Source of the DNA: Hemicordylus capensis
Taxonomy: Eukaryota; Chordata; Lepidosauria; Squamata; Cordylidae
Reading direction: 5' to 3'
NCBI RefSeq assembly: GCF_027244095.1
Contig: NC_069662.1
Coordinates: 13,356,501 to 13,420,500 of the forward strand
Length of the DNA: 64,000 bases
Shown: in pieces, positions 25,401 through 35,187 of the stretch
How positions within the stretch are numbered: position 1 is the stretch's first letter
How the letters are laid out: the number at the start of each line of letters is the position of its first letter
Notes under the pieces: generated by a model
What the model saw: the letters and a program-made list of their open reading frames with translations, nothing else
Database searches by the model: none
What the model was told of the DNA's origin: nothing
Made by a program: the position numbers and the translations under genes

Positions 25401-26539
25401 GAAGAACAGCAGTCTCCAAGGGACACCATCTGGGACCTGCTCGAGAGGTAGGAGCGGAACCACCACAAAGCAGTGCCTGCAACACCCAGCCCCCTCAGAC
25501 GCTCCAAAAGGATATTATGGTTGATAGTATCGAAAGCCACTGAGAGATCCAAAAGGAGCAAAAGAGTCACACTTCCTCTGTCCATTCCCAGCTGGAGATC
25601 ATCCATCAGGCCAACCAAGGCAATCTCCACCCCATAGTCAGCCCGAAAGCCAATTTGAAATGGGTCAAGATAATCAGTTTCCTCCAGGACTGTCTGGAGT
25701 TGGGAGGCCACCACCCTCTCAATTACTTTGCCCAGCCATGGAAGGTTGGAGACAGGCCTGTAGTTGCTCAGCTTTTAATGATCCAAGGTAGGCTTCTTCA
25801 GAAGTGGTCTAATAATTGCCTCCTTAAGACAAGGAGGCAGCCTAACTTCCCTCAGAGACGCATTTATAATCTCTACCAGGCCTACGACAACCCGCCGGCC
25901 AGATAATATAAACCATGTCAGGCAAGGGTCAAGAGAACTTTTGGTAGGCCGCACCGTTCCAGTCAGCTTGTCCATATCCTTTCTATCTTCATAACCGGTT
26001 TTGTTGACAGTTTACAGTATTTAGAGATAGTTTATTGGAAAGATAGGTCTCGGCTGTATTGGTCAGCTATTCATTCATTCATTCATTCATTCATTCATTT
26101 GATTTCCATACCACCCTTCCAAAAATGGCTCAGGGCGGTTTACACAGAGAAATAATAAATAATTTAACTGTTCAAACTTCCTTTCTCAAGAATATGGAGT
26201 AGTACTTATCTTCTCTTCCCACTAGGCTCCTTGTGATCAAGGGGACTCAGTTCAGGCTCCCCTAGACACTTCCTCTCTAAACTCCATGCAAAACTCCAAT
26301 GCCCTGTTTGATATCCCGATCTGCTAAGCTCTCAGGCTTGCACCTCTTATATAGAGAGTAGGCTTCAAATTGAGACAGAGGAATGTGGCTCAAAGGAATG
26401 TGGGTCCTCCCACCAGGTATGCCTTGCTAAAGTCCTAGCTGACTCCTCCCTTTCCCCCCCTGCTCCAGGCAGGGAGAAATAACAACTAAATGTCACAGAG
26501 CCCCCAATATAAGCCCTGGCAAATGCTAGCCATGGCAAA

Positions 26540-26574
<35 letters not shown>

Positions 26575-28062
26575 CTTCTCTCTTAAAGAGAAACCAGCAC
26601 CTCAAAATCTCCCCTCTTCCTCTTAGTTAGTTTTAAGGAAAATGTTTTGATGTTGTTTTGTTTAGAAAAGCTTGCTCACCTCCTGAATCTGCTACTGCTC
26701 TTCTCAGAGTAGGCTTCACACTTTAAACCAATGGTTTTTGAATTACTGAATACAAGCGATAGATGTGCACAAAATGAATTTCTTGATTCATTTTAAATTC
26801 AAATTGAATTCGGAGAATTCATTTAGAATTTGAATCAAATTTGATTCGATTTGAACCTGAATAGTTTTTAAAAGGTGCCAAACGGCTCTCAAATCAAATT
26901 TGAATTGAATTTCAAAAACTCAATTTGCATTTGAACCAAATTGCGCTTTTAAGGTGATTCAATTTGAATTTTACTCTCCCGAATCACCCAGATTCAAGTC
27001 GAGTCAATTCAAATTCAAATCGATTTGCACATCTCTAATAAAAGGTGCAGAAGGTCATGCTGCCCACAGACTCTTTATAATGATAGAATGCAAGCTGTGA
27101 CACGATGCATTCATTTTGTGTGTTTTGGAATACTGACCTCTTCTTTCTTAACTTCAGATGCTAACCACTGTGAGAAGTGCCCAGAAGATCAGTATCCAAA
27201 TAAGGAACAGGATCAATGCATCTCCAAATTTATGAATTATTTATCCTACAGAGAACACTTAGGAGCAGCTTTGGCTCTTTGTGCCATTCTCTTTGTGTTG
27301 ATCACAGTTTTGGTGATGGGGAGCTTCATTCTGCACTGGAACACTCCCATTGTCAAAGCCAACAACAGGAACATCACCTGCACCCTGCTAGTCTCTCTGC
27401 TTCTTGGTTTTCTATGCTCTTTCCTATTCATTGGCCGACCTGGGAAGCTTTCCTGCATTTTACGACAAACCATGTTTGGTATCATCTTCACTGTTGCAGT
27501 GTCTTCTGTGTTGGGTAAAACGGTCACTGTGGTTGTGGCCTTCATGGCCACCAAGCCAGGAAACAGGATGAGGAAATGGGTGGGGAAGAGGACGGCAGTA
27601 TCCATCATCATTCTCTGTTCTCTTATTCAAATTAGTATCTGTGCTGTGTGGCTGGGGAGCTCTCCTCCATTCCCAGAGTTTGACATGCACTCCCAAATTA
27701 GTGAGATCATTCTGCAATGTAATGAAGGTTCAGCCATCATGTTCTACACTGTCCTGGGTTACATGGGGCTTCTGGCCATCATCAGCTTCACTGTGGCCTT
27801 CCTTGCCAGAAAGCTGCCTGACACGTTTAATGAGGCCAAGCTGATCACCTTCAGCATGTTGGTCTTTTGCAGTGTGTGGGTGTCATTTGTCCCAACCTAC
27901 CTGAGCACCAAAGGGAAATTCATGGTGGCTGTGGAGATCTTCTCCATCTTGGCCTCCAGTGCTGGATTACTGGGTTTTATTTTTTTCCCCAAGTGCTATA
28001 TTATTTTACTGAGGCCTCATCTGAACACCAAAGAGCAATTAGTAAATATTCATCTTACCTGA
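12495..28062 (+). CDS. Vomeronasal type-2 receptor, gene A (complete, 6 exons)
   Basis: This is a class C GPCR of the V2R family, expected to bind peptide or protein pheromones at the dendrites of basal vomeronasal neurons. The coding exons are 12495-12703, 15082-15373, 16476-17333, 17835-18062, 19512-19638 and 27158-28062, giving 872 aa with no internal stop. Every junction is GT-AG and the phases (2, 0, 0, 0, 1) match those of genes B and C. In order: a leucine-rich signal peptide (about residues 1-17), a Venus-flytrap ligand domain (about 70-520; motifs FRWNWIGL and [12 protein letters not shown]), a cysteine-rich NCD3G linker ([16 protein letters not shown]) and seven helices from about residue 606, ending with [10 protein letters not shown]. 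The start was chosen because it opens the signal peptide; the frame stays open upstream. Intron 5 is 7.5 kb of transposon debris. The gene lies tail-to-tail with gene B. Databases would probably call it vomeronasal type-2 receptor 26-like; orthology is not resolvable here. Confidence 0.93.
12815..13575 (+). mobile_element. High-copy interspersed repeat, split copy (gene A intron 1)
   Basis: The left half has ccagcatcctgtttcccaca and agatgcctctgagaagccca. The right half has aagtactttcttttgtccgt and cccaccttagtcgccttttt. A foldback element lies between the halves. Confidence 0.55.
12980..13404. mobile_element. Foldback insertion inside an interspersed repeat (gene A intron 1)
   Basis: A segment with perfect 16-bp arms aactccactctgaacc (13245-13260) and ggttcagagtggagtt (13305-13320). 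It splits a repeat whose two halves lie at 12815-12980 and 13405-13575. The borders are approximate. Confidence 0.5.
13590..13800 (+). mobile_element. LINE-derived 3' repeat in intron 1 of gene A (second copy)
   Basis: tttagcaggggaattgaaaa, ggctgttgctggtgactcct and gtgagccccttttggacaga, the same family, more decayed. Confidence 0.5.
14450..14705 (+). mobile_element. LINE-derived 3' repeat in intron 1 of gene A
   Basis: agcagggggagagcaaccgt, catctctcctgtggtctttg and caacacttagagcacttttg, the same family as 61735-61975. Confidence 0.55.
14861..15071 (+). mobile_element. tRNA-derived SINE (Sauria-SINE type) ending at gene A exon 2
   Basis: ggtgtagtggttagagtgct is an A-box-like head. Then gggtgactctgggccagtca and cacagggttgttgtgagg follow, and the tail is gagcgggatataaatgtaaa with TAAA repeats. 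The B-box part is deleted. The tail stops about 10 bp before the exon 2 acceptor. Confidence 0.78.
15082..15373 (+). CDS. V2R gene A exon 2 (Venus-flytrap lobe 1)
   Basis: It starts after ttgcag with one base completing the split codon, then reads [20 protein letters not shown] and ends NTYKTPQ before gtatgt. The NYQ.. and F.VF.I.EIN pattern is typical of V2R exon 2. A tRNA-derived SINE ends immediately upstream, at the intron border. Confidence 0.92.
15777..16290. mobile_element. Foldback hAT-like element in intron 2 of gene A
   Basis: It begins tagggatgtgcatgaaac and ends cgttgcatggacataccta. Flanks cctgcatt and ctagcatt agree at 6 of 8. The halves are reverse complements over much of their length: ggtgtccgtgcat against atggacacc, and tgctgttctggtc against gaccagaac. 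Confidence 0.75.
16476..17333 (+). CDS. V2R gene A exon 3 (ligand-binding core)
   Basis: 286 codons, phase 0 at both ends, from [12 protein letters not shown] to KVQPWQ. It carries [24 protein letters not shown] and [18 protein letters not shown], the hallmark stretch of V2R ligand domains. The acceptor is ccattag and the donor gtaagc. Confidence 0.95.
17400..17720 (-). mobile_element. LINE reverse-transcriptase C-terminal fragment in intron 3 of gene A
   Basis: It reads [29 protein letters not shown], the conserved LINE segment also seen at 18840 and 24850. A short, old fragment. Confidence 0.7.
17835..18062 (+). CDS. V2R gene A exon 4
   Basis: 76 codons from [20 protein letters not shown] to WNHKFNQ. 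The 228-bp length is the same as in genes B and C. It completes the Venus-flytrap domain and has canonical ctag/gtggga borders. Confidence 0.94.
18100..19427 (+). mobile_element. CR1/L2-type LINE 3' part in intron 4 of gene A
   Basis: Broken reverse-transcriptase reading: [19 protein letters not shown], a degraded [12 protein letters not shown] in place of YVDD, and [20 protein letters not shown]. It ends with the LINE tail (gtacaccatctagag) and a TAGA microsatellite. The element is 5' truncated and has many stops and indels. Confidence 0.8.
19425..19471 (+). repeat. (TAGA)n microsatellite
   Basis: A tandem TAGA run at the LINE tail, about 40 bp before exon 5 of gene A. Confidence 0.95.
19512..19638 (+). 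CDS. V2R gene A exon 5 (cysteine-rich NCD3G linker)
   Basis: 127 bp reading [20 protein letters not shown] and then [19 protein letters not shown]. The cysteine spacing and the length equal those of exon 5 in genes B and C. It is too short to stand out as an ORF, and a large ORF in another frame overlaps it. A TAGA microsatellite lies just upstream of the acceptor. Confidence 0.93.
20016..20330 (-). mobile_element. 5S-rRNA-related SINE, copy 1 (gene A intron 5)
   Basis: On the minus strand it begins gagctggtcttgtggtagca, then gctaagcagggtccaccctgg, a stretch that resembles the 3' half of 5S rRNA. It ends ggcagcttcctatgttc. The 5S-like part continues as tgggagac-type sequence, partly decayed in this copy. 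Confidence 0.75.
20648..20958 (-). mobile_element. 5S-rRNA-related SINE, copy 2 (gene A intron 5)
   Basis: Same family and orientation; it has gcatttgaatgggaggca in the 5S-like part and ccttggagaagctgctgcca downstream. Confidence 0.75.
21490..24205 (-). mobile_element. CR1 LINE 5' part (ORF1 and start of ORF2), split by a foldback hAT
   Basis: On the minus strand, a zinc-finger-like [20 protein letters not shown] (ORF1 N-terminal part) is followed by a charged linker. Next comes an esterase-type block, [17 protein letters not shown] and [11 protein letters not shown], after which the hAT at 22361-23683 intervenes. The reading resumes with VVVDVG-like and [17 protein letters not shown]-like words, the start of the ORF2 endonuclease. 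Degenerate. The esterase ORF1 is characteristic of CR1 elements. Confidence 0.75.
22361..23683. mobile_element. Foldback hAT-like element, copy with perfect 8-bp duplication
   Basis: Termini taggggtgtgcaattcgg and the complement of cacacatcccta. It is flanked on both sides by ctagatac (22353-22360 and 23684-23691). The interior is a long palindrome: accaaaaatcagccctctgc and its reverse complement appear on opposite halves. It has no coding capacity of its own and is inserted in a CR1 LINE remnant. Confidence 0.88.
24225..25985 (-). mobile_element. CR1/L2-type LINE reverse-transcriptase part in intron 5 of gene A
   Basis: In order on the minus strand: [82 protein letters not shown] (the catalytic YVDD), [11 protein letters not shown] and [13 protein letters not shown]. 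It is better preserved than the other LINE pieces, broken into four open stretches by a few stops and frame changes. 5' truncated; the 3' tail lies at 24225-24480. Confidence 0.88.
26040..26160 (-). mobile_element. LINE 3' tail with ATTC microsatellite
   Basis: ccaaaaatggctcagggcgg and tttacacagagaaat are the complement of the tail seen at 49430 and 61910. An (ATTC)n run at 26069-26099 marks its end. Confidence 0.6.
26541..26571 (+). repeat. (CA)n microsatellite
   Basis: About fifteen CA units. Confidence 0.95.
26762..27036. mobile_element. Short AT-rich foldback element upstream of gene A exon 6
   Basis: Left end gatagatgtgcacaaaatg and right end cgatttgcacatctct are imperfect inverted repeats. 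Flanks aatacaag and aataaaag agree at 7 of 8. The interior is built of palindromic gaattc and aaatttgaa words. Confidence 0.55.
27158..28062 (+). CDS. V2R gene A exon 6 (seven-transmembrane domain)
   Basis: It begins after acttcag with [20 protein letters not shown], then encodes seven hydrophobic segments of the 7tm_3 family and [16 protein letters not shown]. It stops soon after [12 protein letters not shown], the usual very short intracellular tail of V2Rs. The C terminus ([12 protein letters not shown]) differs from those of B and C. Confidence 0.97.
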
Positions 28063-28132
28063 CTCGTCACACGCTTCTTCTTTTTTTGAGTTTTTATTTC
28101 TTCTCTCTCCCTCTCCCTCTCTACCCTGCTCC

Positions 28133-28177
<45 letters not shown>
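28133..28177 (+). repeat. (GATA)n microsatellite in the gene A 3' flank
   Basis: A tandem run beginning about 70 bp after the stop codon of gene A; probably in its 3' UTR. Confidence 0.93.
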
Positions 28178-28179
28178 AA

Positions 28180-29400
28180 ACAGTTGGTGTCCATATGTCT
28201 CCAGGACACTCACAAGCAGGTTGTGAAGGGGACTGGGAAATGCCTTGAGATTTTATGATGGGTGGTTTGGCACAAGAGGAAGTGGATTGATCAGTGCAAG
28301 ATGGGCTATAGAGAAGTTGCGGCTATAGAGGCGTTGTGGCCCAAGGAGCATGGGGCTCACATTTGCATGTGAAAGGCATACCAGCTGGACTGGCCACAAG
28401 TGAAGTACCTTCCTTCTGGGAGTTCACCTGGCGCAATGGTTAATTGCATGGAATCCAATATGCCAGTAAGCCAGTCAGGAAGCAGAACCACCCTTAATGA
28501 GAAAGGTTGTCATGACCAGTATTGACCTGGTGGCCGGTACCCACAAAGGAGGAACATTATGATGAGCTCCAGAGAGAAACTGGAGCCAGTTCCAGAGCCA
28601 ATGGGAAAACCATGAAGAAAGGATGGATAGTGGGCAGACAGCAGTCTCCTTGAGTAAATCTGACAGCCTATCAGACAGAAGGCAAAGAACTCAATCTCCA
28701 CAGTTGTGGAGCAAAATCCTGTATGGAGGTTGGAGAAGATGGAGGTTCCTCCCGGAAGATGGGATTTCCCCCCTGTGTGGGGTCTTATTGTTGTAGCACT
28801 GAATAAAGGAAAATAGTTGAGTTGCACTTCAAGTACAGTCTTTGGACTTTCTTTGCTGCTAAATGCTTCCTGGTGCAGATCTTTACCCCCTTGGGGTAAC
28901 CCCAACATCACAGGCAATATATAAATGAATTTAAAAAAACAAATCCTTCCCCCTGGGGTTGTATCCCCAAACTGCTATTTAGCAGTATACTGCCACTGAA
29001 CATGGAGGCTTAACATAGTTGTCATACATACCAATACCTTTTGCTTGACCTTCCTCTGTGAATTTGTCTCAGCTCCTTTGTACACCTTCTAACCTAATGG
29101 TCATCACCATATCCTGTGGCAACCAATGCCATATATTAATAAATTGAGATGTGACAGTCCTGAATCTCCTGCCTATCAGTGAAAGGCTTGTGGACATGGA
29201 AAAGAATATTTACCAATGCATTTAGTAGACTGGATAGAATAATTCTCCAAAATATTCTCTTCAATCTATATATTTAATTCTCTAAAATGTAATAAATGTA
29301 AAAATGCAGACATGTAAAATGCATGGCTAATCCCATGCATGGCAGATTTCGCAAGAGTTTGGAGAGCTGCCGGATAGCCATGGGTACGGGCAGCAGGGAA
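28180..29400. other. Gene A 3' flank, non-coding
   Basis: Unclassified sequence. An AATAAA at about 28801 stands in a piece (about 28506-28914) that might be an old solo LTR, but I could not show flanking duplications. Confidence 0.3.
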
Positions 29401-29910
29401 GAAAATGGTGGTGTCAGTGGCAACCATTCAGCCAGCTGGCCGGCCAGCCAGTGAGGGTGGGAGGGAAGCAGCAGCGGTAGGGACGGAAAGGTGATGGGCG
29501 GGTGGAAGGCGGCGGCAATGATGGGGGAGTGATGATGGCGGGTGGGCCAAAAGACAGGAGCAGCAGTAGGGGAGATGATGGCAGTGGGCAGTCCTGCCTC
29601 CCTCTCCAGCCCGCCTGCCAGCCAAATGGCAGAAACACCTGACAGGGAGGGAGAGACGGTGGCAGGTGGGCAATGGAGAGGGTGGCACAGCCTCCCTCTC
29701 TGGCCCACCTGCCAGCCAAAAGGCAGGAGTGCCCGGCAGGGGGTGGAGGAGGAGAAGTGGCAGCCAGGTCAGCCGGCCATGGAGGTAGAACAACCTGGGG
29801 TGGGGGAGAGAATGAACTGAGTTGGGGGGGGGAGAACGAACTGGGGCTGGGAGGGAGAATACAATGGGACTGAAGGGTGGGGTGGGGGAGACAGAGAGAA
29901 CTAGGGCACA
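29400..29910 (+). repeat. G+A-rich low-complexity tract
   Basis: Imperfect repetition of gcctccctctc.gcccacctgccagccaaa (29596 and 29690) and G-rich runs. The overlapping long frames on the minus strand are Pro/Ser/Leu-rich and share no domain. Confidence 0.65.
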
Positions 29911-30479
29911 AATGCTCTGCGCCAGCTCAGCTAGTTAGAATTAGTGCATTGGCAAATATTCTTTTCCATGTCCACATCAGTTCTAAATTGGTTAGAACTA
30001 TAGGAGCAGGAATTGGAGGCTTCCAGGGAGCATGCATTCCCACTCGGCATATCATCTGAAGCCAATGATGCACCTCCACCTTAGATACTCCCAAGCATCT
30101 CCAGATCTAGGTGTCAAGTTGGGTGGCAAATCTAAGGTTGAAGTCAGTAACTGAGCACATCAGCAGCTTTGGATGTCACAGGCATCCTCTGGTTCCCATG
30201 CCCACACATTTTACTGACTTTCAGCTGATCGTTTGAAGCCACCGAGTTTCACTGCTTGGCTCAAAATTCAATGGTCTCACAGGGAAAAACGTCTACCTAC
30301 TTAGCAGAGCATTACAGTACTGGCCATGAGAAATTGATCCTTAGTAAGTGCTCCTCATTAGATTTGTGCACGTGCAATCAAAAATGGCACCAATACAGCC
30401 ATACAGAACGAGGCGTGTTTGGATAACTGCAGTTGACATAGGGATTTGGGCAAGGAGAAGCAGTCCCTATTTTAGTCTC

Positions 30480-30760
30480 AGGCCATGAAAGGGCTTTTAA
30501 GGTAGGTATCAGTGCTTTGAATTGGGTCCAGAAGCTTCAGACAGCTAATGCAGCTGCCACAGAACTGGTTGTAGAAGTTCTGATCTCCCTGCATTCCTCA
30601 GGAATCAAGCCACCACATTCTCCAGCAGGTTCTGACTGGTTTTCAAGGGCAGCCTCACTTAGAGTGCCTTACCTTAGTCAATGTCTGAGGGATCAGAAGC
30701 ATGCATCTGAATGGCAAGAGCTCCCTGCTCTACAAAGCGGCAGTGTCTGCACAACTATGG
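30480..30760 (-). mobile_element. LINE fragment
   Basis: The nucleotide sequence resembles the minus-strand LINE near 24750-24900 (aagggcagcctcacttagag against aagggcagccccacatagag). Heavily decayed. Confidence 0.5.
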
Positions 30761-30859
30761 CTGGCCAGCATCACTGTCTAGTTCAGGTCTGCACAACTTC
30801 AGCCTTCCTGCAGATGTTGGGCTACAGCTCCCATAATCCCAGACTATGAATCCCAGCAA

Positions 30860-31470
30860 TTGCATCCCCACTTATGAAGTCTGGGGCTCTGCATGTGGGA
30901 GTGGGCAATTTTTTGACCATCTCCTTTTCTCCTATAAACACTCTGTGCAGCCTAAATTTATATACATCAGAATCACTCTGGCCTAGGGGCATAGTTTTGC
31001 ATTAAACAGAGTGCTTTTTGGGGAAGGAGAGATGAGTGGAAATCAGCACACCCACCCTCCACACTTCAGAAGCAAATATGCCATTAGTGTGCTTGTGCCT
31101 TTTGGGGCTGCACATGCAGATGCATGAACAAGTTTTAGTTAGGATGTCAGTCAAACAAGTTACAGAGAGATATAAATGAGACTCATGAAATTATGTGCAG
31201 TGTGGAGAAGATGGATAAAGAGGTGTTTTTCTCCCTCTCTCAGAACACCAGAACTAGGAGAAATTCAATGAAATGAATTGGCAGAGGATTCCAGACAGAC
31301 CAAAGGAACTCCTTCACAACATGGTGCATAATTAATCTATGTAGTTCACTTCCACAAAATGTGGTGCCAGCTTAGGTGCCTGTACCAATCTATTTATTGC
31401 CCTCTGCTCTTGAGGGCCATATGCTACCTCAAGACTTAAAGGCAGTGGCTGACATTCAGAAGAAGGAAGC
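30860..31470. other. No recognised feature
   Basis: Spacer between genes A and B; no repeat that I can name. Confidence 0.45.
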
Positions 31471-31715
31471 ACTGAAGCAGCGAGAGAGCAGCCTTACAGA
31501 ACTTCCCAACTAACGACACCTCTGCAGTGGGGAAAGCAGCAAAAAAAATTTAATGCCCTTTTTTTCCCCAGGAAGTGCTCTGTGCCACTGAAAAATATGT
31601 CCATGAGGATTATTCAACCCTCATAGACATATTTCTAAGTGGCACAGAGGACTTGCTGGGGAAAGAGAGGGAGAGGGAGTCAAAAATTGCCTCTTCCCTA
31701 CTTGTGCAATGCAAT
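31470..31715 (+). repeat. Interspersed repeat pair, copy 1
   Basis: gaagcactgaagcagcgaga, gaacttcccaactaacgaca and aaaatatgtccatgagg. It matches 33765-34010 in the same orientation, with both copies in the gap between genes A and B. Confidence 0.55.
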
Positions 31716-32054
31716 GGCGAAAGCCTTAGATTAAGACTAGGGAGACCTGAGTTCTAATATCTACACAGGCACCTCAAAGTCTGACTTTGGGTTAGTCACT
31801 ATCTCTCACCCTAATGCACCTCACAAGCTTGTTTTGAGGATAATATGGGGATCAAAAAACTATGTAAAGCTTGGAGGAAAGGCAAGAAACAAGTGCAGCC
31901 CCCCCCCAAAGGCTCACAAAGCTTTTGTGGTAGATGGTCTAACTCTTCACACAGCATAAATAATTCCTCAAAGCCTAAGGGGCAGGAGGGGAGGATGTCA
32001 GAACTCCCAGTATCTCATAGAAGGTCCCTGAATAATATTTGATTTTAATATTTC

Positions 32055-32215
32055 ACCACCAGTTGCTGGGGAGCAGCAGCAAGAAAGAGGACATGCCCTC
32101 ACCTATTGCCTGTGGACTTCTCCTCAGAGGCATCTGGTGGGCCACTGTGTGAAACAGGGTGCTTGGCTAGATAGGCCTTGGGCCCGATCCAGCAGGGCTG
32201 CTCTCATGCTCATTT
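32055..32215 (-). mobile_element. High-copy interspersed repeat, reverse copy
   Basis: tcagaggcatctggtgggcc and ccgatccagcagggctgctc are the complement of the 43665 family's 5' part. Confidence 0.55.
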
Positions 32216-32634
32216 CCAAACTGGAAGGCTGCAGGTATCCAGGAAGCCAGAGCTTCCACCACCACCTAAAGTGACCCTCCAATTACTCCAACTCTCTCCA
32301 CTCATTTAAAGAAATCAACTCACATTCCAAGGCTCAAGTTCTTCCCCTTGTCTGAAGAAACCCATAATGTAAATGGGGAAGGAATAGGGTCACCACCATA
32401 CCCCTTACCTAATAAAACCAGCAAAGGTTAGCTTGAACAGCCAGTTAAAAGACACAAGAACTTAAAAAAAAAAGATATTTAGCTTACAATTCAAATAAGG
32501 ATATAAAAAGGCAATACACAGAAATTTAATCATGGCAATAGGTAAAGCATAAGATATATATGAAAAGAGTGGGGGACCTTCTAAAATATAAAGCATGGAC
32601 GAGGAAACCTATAGTATACAAAGATATCTCATAT

Positions 32635-32980
32635 GGGTTAGTTCAGATGATACTTTTAAATGCATGATTTGTATATTTATGGTGTTTTATACCCACTTAG
32701 AAAACAAATTCAGATGAACACAAAAATGTGGGTAGAGTGTATGATCCTATCTGGGGCTCTGCTGTTTTAACATTTTGAACTCAATGATTAGGGAGGGGGA
32801 AACACCACAATATAGACGATCATCTAATCATGTGCTAGTGACTAACACATGCTTTTAAGTCCAACATTGTATCTGGTATTTAAATCCTGGGTAGAGAAAG
32901 TATGTTTTTTTTCAAGATTGGATGATCATTTGTATAGAGGAATCTAATCATGTTTTCAAAATATCGTCTGAACTGGCCCT
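32635..32980. mobile_element. MITE with 'agttcaga.gata' terminal inverted repeats
   Basis: Left gggttagttcagatgatact and right atatcgtctgaactggccct are inverted repeats extending about 30 bp (both reach catgatt). No coding sequence. A similar terminal motif occurs at 11925-12285. Confidence 0.65.
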
Positions 32981-33006
32981 CTTTGATCAGATTCAGCAAA
33001 CTCCAT

Positions 33007-33349
33007 AGCCCAATTCAGACTTTATTTAAGGGGAGGCTGCACTCATTGTACAGCCTCCACAAATGCACTGGAATTCCTTCTTGGTGCATCAATCACTGAT
33101 TTCCTCTGGTACATTCCTCACAGCATCTGTCTGAAGAGACTAGCACTGTAAATGTGATGGTGGGCATTTCCATGATCGAGAGGCTCAGGTGCCTGAACCT
33201 TCCAGTCATGGAAATGCCCGCCATCATGCTTACAGTGTTCTCTCTTCAGATGAACACTTTAAGGGTGAGGGACACACTGGGGGAAATTAGTGATTGAGGC
33301 ACCAGGAGGGACTTCCATCTCATTTGCAGATATAACATTTGAATAGGGC
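33007..33349. mobile_element. Palindromic MITE
   Basis: The two halves are reverse complements around 33185-33195 (gtgggcatttccatga against tcatggaaatgcccgc; tgcatcaatcactgattt against attagtgattgaggca). Ends gcccaattcag and gaatagggc. Confidence 0.7.
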
Positions 33350-33764
33350 TTTTGCCAGGTCCAGAAGAAAAAAATTGGAGAACCCTTCACTGAACAAGAT
33401 AATCTGATACCTGGCTCTGCCCAAACTCAAGTTGTATAATCTTTTTTCTTTCTTGAGACCATGGCTGTTTATTATATTTTATAATTCCTCATCTGTACTA
33501 GGGGGGCAGCTTTTTGCTTCAGGCTTTCATTGCCAGTTATCTTATTGCCCTGGGTGTTATGGGCATTTATTGTTGTATATAAAACATTACAGAGGGGGGA
33601 AACTAATGGCTGATAACCTTTTTATATTGGCTTCTTCTGACTATGTTGGTCCCTTGTTCCCCTAGTCATCCTCTGGCTGCCCTACCTTGTCTCCTGTATT
33701 CTGTACATATGTGTTTTGTTTTCCTTTTTGCTTGCCAGGTTTTTGAAGAAATGGCTGGCACACA

Positions 33765-34010
33765 GAACAAGGATGCACTGATGCAGGGAGAGAGCAGCCC
33801 AACAGAATTTCCCAACTAACTGCATCAGCTCAGCGGGGACGCAACAATTTTTGATGCCCTCACATTTCACAGAAAGACCTCTGTGCAACCCAAAAATATG
33901 TCCTTGAGAATGGCACAACCCTCAGGGACATATACTTGGGTGGCACCAAAGACTTCTTGGAGAATAGGAGGCTGTCAGAAATTACTGCTTCCCTGCTGCA
34001 CTGGTGCAGT
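33765..34010 (+). repeat. Interspersed repeat pair, copy 2
   Basis: gatgcactgatgcagggaga, gaatttcccaactaactgca and aaaatatgtccttgag; see the copy at 31470. Confidence 0.55.
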
Positions 34011-35187
34011 TAGGAATTTCTGTTAGGCTGCTTTCTTGCTGCACTTGTCATGATGGTACATGACCTGCTCTTCATGTTAGTCATGGAAAGCTTTAAGGTG
34101 CGGGTGGGTAAGTGAAAAGTCCTGCAATCTCAACATTTTCTGGCTTGACACAAACAGAATTTATTCTTTTCCTTTGGGAGGTACAGGGGGAGCATGCGTC
34201 ACTGTATTAAATGTAAATTCTTACAAAGGCAAAAATGTCAAGGATTTGTGTAACTGCAGTGTGACTGTGTGCCATGGTGCATAATGCAACTCATTTTTAG
34301 AATAGATAAGTGCTGAGTCCTGAGAAGGCACAGTAGGGCAGAGGAGAAGGGTAGTGTGAGTAAAGACACTCTCTCAGTGTTCCCTTTACTGACTCAGGCA
34401 CTCCAGGGCAATAGCAACACAAAAACCTGAACCCCCTCAAGACTAGTCCAGTAAATCAGGATAAGTCCAGTAAATTCTGCACCAGTGCGCTGCTGGTGAA
34501 TTCAGGAAAACAGGGAGGCAGCATTCTATCCAATTACTCAGTAAAAAACCAAACTTGTTTCAGCCTTACAAAGTTCTGACTAACAAATATTGGAATAACT
34601 GACAAGCATTAGACCTATTTTAAAAACTAAATTTTATATCCTTGATACACAATGCAATTAAATAACTTTCAATATCTGGAGTTATCTGTACTGCATAATT
34701 GACAGGCAATTAAATACAGTCATCCCTCACTAACTATGAGGGTTCCGTTCCGGGAAACCCTCGTGGTTGGCGAATTCACAGTTGGGAATCAATAGGCATC
34801 ATTGAAAACAGAGGGTTAGGGGAATCGCGGTCGCAAAATGACCAAAAATACAGTAAAAAAAATAGGAAAAAATATGACCTCAAGTGACTCACCCCACAGG
34901 GAAACTTAAACAAAGGTCAGAAAGCTTCAGATCTATCTGATCTCCATAAGATGTAAATCAACCTGGGGCAATGTAGTAGATCTCTTGTTTCATCATGCAT
35001 TATCATAATATTACATTGTGGTTAATATTTGTTCTACTGATTTCATAGTTACTAAAAAATGTTACTGAAGATCAGATAAATAGAATCAATTTAATGAATC
35101 TAAATATTTTAAGATAGGAAAAGAAAACTCCCTTTATTGTTGTTCTACCAGGGCAGGTCTGGCTAAAGAACAGCAACATTAGAGCAG
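34010..35187. other. Gene B 3' flank
   Basis: Apart from the pogo-like end at 34717, nothing is recognised. A minus-strand AATAAA (tttatt near 35133) could serve as the gene B poly(A) signal. Confidence 0.4.
34717..34880 (+). mobile_element. Tc1/mariner-superfamily (pogo/Tigger-like) terminus
   Basis: cagtcatccctcactaacta preceded by TA, then ggttccgttccgggaaaccc. This resembles the Tigger-type terminal repeat. There is no transposase frame; the right end is not clear. Confidence 0.5.

Noticed and set aside
27246-27717. Long frames antisense to the seven-helix exon of gene A (with similar ones at 54915 and 35825)
   Set aside because: They are mirror frames of a strongly conserved coding exon; the same antisense frames recur in B and C because the exons are homologous.
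28506-28914. Possible old solo LTR after gene A
   Set aside because: It has tgt…aca-like ends and an AATAAA, but no flanking duplication and no second copy that I could confirm.
29274-29911. Three overlapping long minus-strand frames
   Set aside because: Pro/Ser/Leu-rich translations of a G+A-rich low-complexity tract; all three frames stay open for the same compositional reason.
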